14,118 nt of DNA from Candidatus Pacearchaeota archaeon (lineage in GTDB: Archaea > Nanobdellota > Nanobdellia > Pacearchaeales > GW2011-AR1): the NCBI GenBank assembly GCA_002687255.1, contig NYZR01000020.1, forward strand, positions 1,503 to 15,620, given 5' to 3'. The position numbers were made by a program, and so were the translations under genes. How positions within the stretch are numbered: position 1 is the stretch's first letter; each line of letters begins with the position of its first letter. Shown in pieces: positions 10,891 through 14,118 of this stretch. A model generated the notes under the pieces. That model saw nothing but the letters and a program-made list of their open reading frames with translations, was not told where the DNA came from and made no database searches.

Positions 10891-11628
10891 ATGGAAAAAC
10901 AGCAGGATATCCTGGGAGAAGTTGGGCTGAGTAATTGGGAATCTCAATTGTATAATGCTCTTTTGGTTTTGGGTGAGACCACTACAGGACCCCTTGTTGA
11001 AAAGTCAGGTGTTCCCCAATCTAAGATCTATGGGGTTTTGGATAAACTGAGGGAGAAGGGGTTAGTGAGTTATGTTATTAAGGGAAAGATGAAATATTTT
11101 CAAGCTGAGAGTCCTGAAAAAATATTGGTCTTGCTTTCTGAGAAAGAGCGAGGAGTGAAAGAAGAAGTTCGGCGTTTAAAACAGTTGGAAGTTCAACAGA
11201 AAGAGTCTGTTTCTGTTCAGATTTTTGAAGGATTGAAGGCTATTCGGTTGATTAATTCAGAGATTGTTAAGAATGCTAAAAAGGGAGATTCATTTTATGG
11301 TTACTCTTCTGGGATTTATCCCGCATATGCAAATGAGTTGTATCATCAGTTTGGTGAACTGCGTCGGCTGCAGAAGATCAAGGATCATCTCTTGATTAGT
11401 AAGGATAATAAAAAAGTGTTTGAAGAAAGTATTGAGGAAGGGATTGATTACGTGAAGGAGAAAACAAGGTATTCTATTGCGTCATTTCCGCAGGACACTG
11501 CAATCTTTCGTGGGAAAGTCATTTTGTATCTCTGGAGCGAGATTCCGAGAGCAATGGTTATCACAGGAGAGCAGATCGCTCAGCAGTATAAAGATTTTTT
11601 CTTAAGTCTTTGGAAAGCAGCTAGTTAG
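10891..11628 (+). CDS. TrmB-family transcriptional regulator
   Basis: From the ATG at 10891 the product has 245 residues. The N-terminal winged helix-turn-helix (about 12-75) is typical TrmB: LSNWESQLYNALLVLGETTTGPLVEKSGVPQSKIYGVLDKLREKGLVSY. A charged linker helix (about 75-105) follows, then a C-terminal effector-like domain beginning SVQIFEGLKAIRLINSEIVKNAKKGDSFYGYSS. Classical TrmB proteins control sugar metabolism, but DPANN members of this shape have unknown ligands. An in-frame ATG at 10843 is upstream of the TATA-to-start window and would encode a hydrophobic leader, so I rejected it. Palindromes at 10811-10827 and 10866-10879 are the natural operator candidates. It is convergent with 23S rRNA. 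Confidence 0.88.
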   Translation: MEKQQDILGEVGLSNWESQLYNALLVLGETTTGPLVEKSGVPQSKIYGVLDKLREKGLVSYVIKGKMKYFQAESPEKILVLLSEKERGVKEEVRRLKQLEVQQKESVSVQIFEGLKAIRLINSEIVKNAKKGDSFYGYSSGIYPAYANELYHQFGELRRLQKIKDHLLISKDNKKVFEESIEEGIDYVKEKTRYSIASFPQDTAIFRGKVILYLWSEIPRAMVITGEQIAQQYKDFFLSLWKAAS

Positions 11629-11666
11629 AAAAAGAAAAAGACAAATCCACAAGGAGAAAACAAGGT
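11455..11666 (+). repeat. 16-base exact direct repeat AAGGAGAAAACAAGGT
   Basis: The copies lie at 11455-11470, inside the TrmB-family gene, and at 11651-11666, after it. Thirteen of the bases recur on the minus strand at 10796-10808 as the ribosome site of the divergent CxxC gene. Confidence 0.5.
11629..11640 (-). terminator. T-rich tract after 23S rRNA
   Basis: Read on the minus strand, CTTTTTCTTTTT lies about 50 bases beyond the 23S rRNA 3' end, directly against the stop codon of the convergent TrmB-family gene. T tracts are the usual archaeal termination signal. Confidence 0.4.
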
Positions 11667-11689
11667 TAGATAATCGTCTTTAAGCAATA

Positions 11690-14118
<2,429 letters not shown>

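Overview
This window comes from a small-genome archaeon, most likely a DPANN lineage close to Woesearchaeota or Pacearchaeota. That placement is an inference from gene content. The translation genes are archaeal (S19e, L31e, L39e, Cbf5, TrmY, archaeal-type RNase P RNA), there is a form III-like RuBisCO and a TrmB-family regulator, and genes are very tightly packed. Many genes have a TATA element centred 25-27 bases before the start codon, as expected for leaderless transcripts.

Layout from left to right. A partial trmY gene (minus) diverges from an unknown 125-residue gene (plus). A long minus-strand operon follows. In transcription order it holds S19e, an unknown 109-residue ORF, L39e, an extended L31e, a winged-helix-like protein with a RelE-like toxin (a probable toxin-antitoxin pair), and the Cbf5/TruB pseudouridine synthase. 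Upstream of that is a second minus-strand operon: a stand-alone NFACT-R domain protein, a YhbY/CRM RNA-binding protein and a SAM methyltransferase. A third minus-strand operon encodes a small membrane protein, a pilin-like secreted protein and RuBisCO. A secreted protein with two tandem calcium-binding-type loops comes next.

From about 8.4 to 10.9 kb, tRNA-Phe(GAA) and RNase P RNA (both plus) alternate with three unrecognised minus-strand genes. One of these resembles an ADP-ribosyltransferase fold. The other two form an overlapping pair that shares a divergent promoter with the TrmB-family regulator. The right end, about 11.69 kb to the window edge, is a 23S rRNA gene on the minus strand, cut off at its 5' end.

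Most of the window concerns translation: rRNA, ribosomal proteins, tRNA and its modification and processing. RuBisCO probably belongs to the archaeal AMP/nucleoside salvage route rather than to a Calvin cycle, but no other enzyme of that route is present here. The genes fall into two composition classes. In the core minus-strand genes the + strand is G-richer than C, while in several accessory or unknown genes it is C-richer than G. This suggests a mosaic of old and more recently acquired genes.
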